From the NCBI RefSeq assembly GCF_000403355.2, contig NZ_KE159646.1:62001-126000 (forward strand): 64,000 nucleotides of DNA, given 5' to 3'. The stretch is from Adlercreutzia caecimuris B7 (lineage in GTDB: Bacteria; Actinomycetota; Coriobacteriia; Coriobacteriales; Eggerthellaceae). Positions 63,006 through 64,000 of this stretch are shown here, in pieces. The translations under genes were made by a program, and so were the position numbers. Under the pieces are notes generated by a model. It saw only the letters and a program-made list of their open reading frames with translations. It was not told the DNA's origin and searched no databases. Numbering within the stretch: the stretch's first letter is position 1; each line of letters starts with the position of its first letter.

Positions 63006-63156
63006 AGCCTTCTCCTTCACGCTCCGCCGATGACGATTGCGAAGTATAGCACTCATGAATGGAGAGACGCAGGTAATGGAAACGAACATCTGTTCAATTA
63101 TATCGGGCCGTGCTAAACTGGGCTCCTTCTAACGACATTTTGAGAAGGAGACGCGC

Positions 63157-64000
63157 GTGTCCACTCATCTTTCCAATATCGAGGGCATCGAGATGGCCGG
63201 CAAGCTTCCCGAGGTGCGCCTGGCGGGCACGCCGTTCAAGGTGGTTTCGCCCTTCGAGCCATCGGGCGATCAGCCCGAGGCCATTTCAGCGCTCGCAAAG
63301 GGCATCGAAGAGGGGCTGCGCTACCAGACGCTTCTGGGCGTGACCGGCTCCGGCAAGACCTTCACCATGGCCAAGACCATCGAGGCGGTGCAGAAGCCCA
63401 CGCTCGTCATGGCGCCGAACAAGACGCTCGCGGCCCAGCTGGCCGCCGAGCTGAAGGAGTTCTTCCCCGACAACGCCGTGGTGTACTTCGTCAGCTACTA
63501 CGACTACTATCAGCCCGAGGCCTATGTGCCTGCCTCGGACACCTTCATCGAGAAGGACGCCTCCATCAACGAGGAGGTGGAGAAGCTGCGCCATGCGGCC
63601 ACCTCGGCCCTGCTGTCGCGTCGCGACGTGATCGTGGTGGCGTCGGTGTCGTGCATCTACGGTATCGGCAGCCCCATGGACTATGCCGGCATGGCCGTGT
63701 TCGTCGACAAAGAGAAGGAGATGGATCGCGACCAGGTCATCCACGAGCTCATCGATATCCAGTACGACCGCAACGACTACGAGCAGAAGCGCGGCACCTT
63801 CCGTGTGCGGGGCGATGCGCTCGACGTGTTCCCGCCCTACGCCGACCACCCCATCCGCATAGAGTTCTGGGGCGATGAGATCGAGTCCATCGACGAGATC
63901 GACCAGGTCACCGGCGAGGTGCTGAGCAGCTACGAGGCGCTGCCCATCTGGCCGGCGTCCCATTACGTGACGGCGCGGCCGAAGATGGACAAGGCCCTGG
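63157..64000 (+). CDS. uvrB: UvrABC system protein B, N-terminal part (3' end outside window)
   Basis: The first 281 codons are present. Walker A is [15 protein letters not shown], then [19 protein letters not shown], and the beta-hairpin [16 protein letters not shown] that clamps damaged DNA. It loads onto lesions for nucleotide excision repair. The GTG start follows GAAGGAG; the first 20 residues before [11 protein letters not shown] are an extension. Confidence 0.95.
   Translation, partial: MSTHLSNIEGIEMAGKLPEVRLAGTPFKVVSPFEPSGDQPEAISALAKGIEEGLRYQTLLGVTGSGKTFTMAKTIEAVQKPTLVMAPNKTLAAQLAAELKEFFPDNAVVYFVSYYDYYQPEAYVPASDTFIEKDASINEEVEKLRHAATSALLSRRDVIVVASVSCIYGIGSPMDYAGMAVFVDKEKEMDRDQVIHELIDIQYDRNDYEQKRGTFRVRGDALDVFPPYADHPIRIEFWGDEIESIDEIDQVTGEVLSSYEALPIWPASHYVTARPKMDKAL

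Overview
The window reads as high-GC Gram-positive chromosome of the class Coriobacteriia, most likely family Eggerthellaceae. Pointers are a membrane-bound LuxR-type regulator next to a Tat-exported flavin reductase and a multihaem cytochrome (a pairing expanded in Eggerthella and relatives), the housekeeping gene order and the strong GC skew of codon third positions. Genus is not resolved from the sequence alone.

Positions 1-1769 hold the 3' end of alaS and its terminator. Positions 1770 to about 14530 are a lower-GC defence island: a RadC-like JAMM protein, a solitary half-HsdS, hsdR, a Fic protein, a two-TRD hsdS, hsdM, a VbhA-like Fic antitoxin, three promoterless target-recognition-domain (TRD) cassettes, an AAA ATPase lying between two identical 522-bp cassette copies, and a tyrosine recombinase. 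All five TRDs, expressed and silent, carry the same 25-bp 5' and 30-bp 3' junction boxes, so this looks like a specificity-shuffling type I restriction-modification locus.

From 14678 the housekeeping backbone resumes: xpaC-telA, ruvX, mltG, yqeG, aroE, asnS, aroC-aroK-aroB-aroQ, pepP. The usual pepP-efp-acc-asp23-nusB-xseB-dxs string continues but is broken twice. A response regulator/ABC transporter/histidine kinase cluster and a YczE-like membrane protein lie between pepP and efp. A degV gene, a LuxR/flavoprotein/cytochrome respiratory module and a DUF559-like protein lie between efp and the biotin-enzyme genes. The biotin enzyme is a carboxyltransferase fused to a biotin carrier domain, followed by accC.

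From 47.8 kb the content is accessory: a BspA-type leucine-rich-repeat surface protein with a small LRR partner, a RelB-like/PIN toxin-antitoxin pair with a palindromic operator, a GNAT enzyme, amtB-glnK, a TSCPD protein, a PiT phosphate transporter, remnants of an Rpn nuclease and an IS110 transposase, and a DinJ/PemK pair between direct repeats. The window ends with rpsA, coaE, an HTH gene behind a perfect palindrome, a YeiH transporter and the 5' part of uvrB.

Non-coding structure is notable. There are two clusters of a 28-bp box, three copies each and six in total, at 34.4 and 40.7 kb. A 40-bp REP-like palindrome occurs twice with compensatory changes. No tRNA, rRNA or CRISPR array was recognised.
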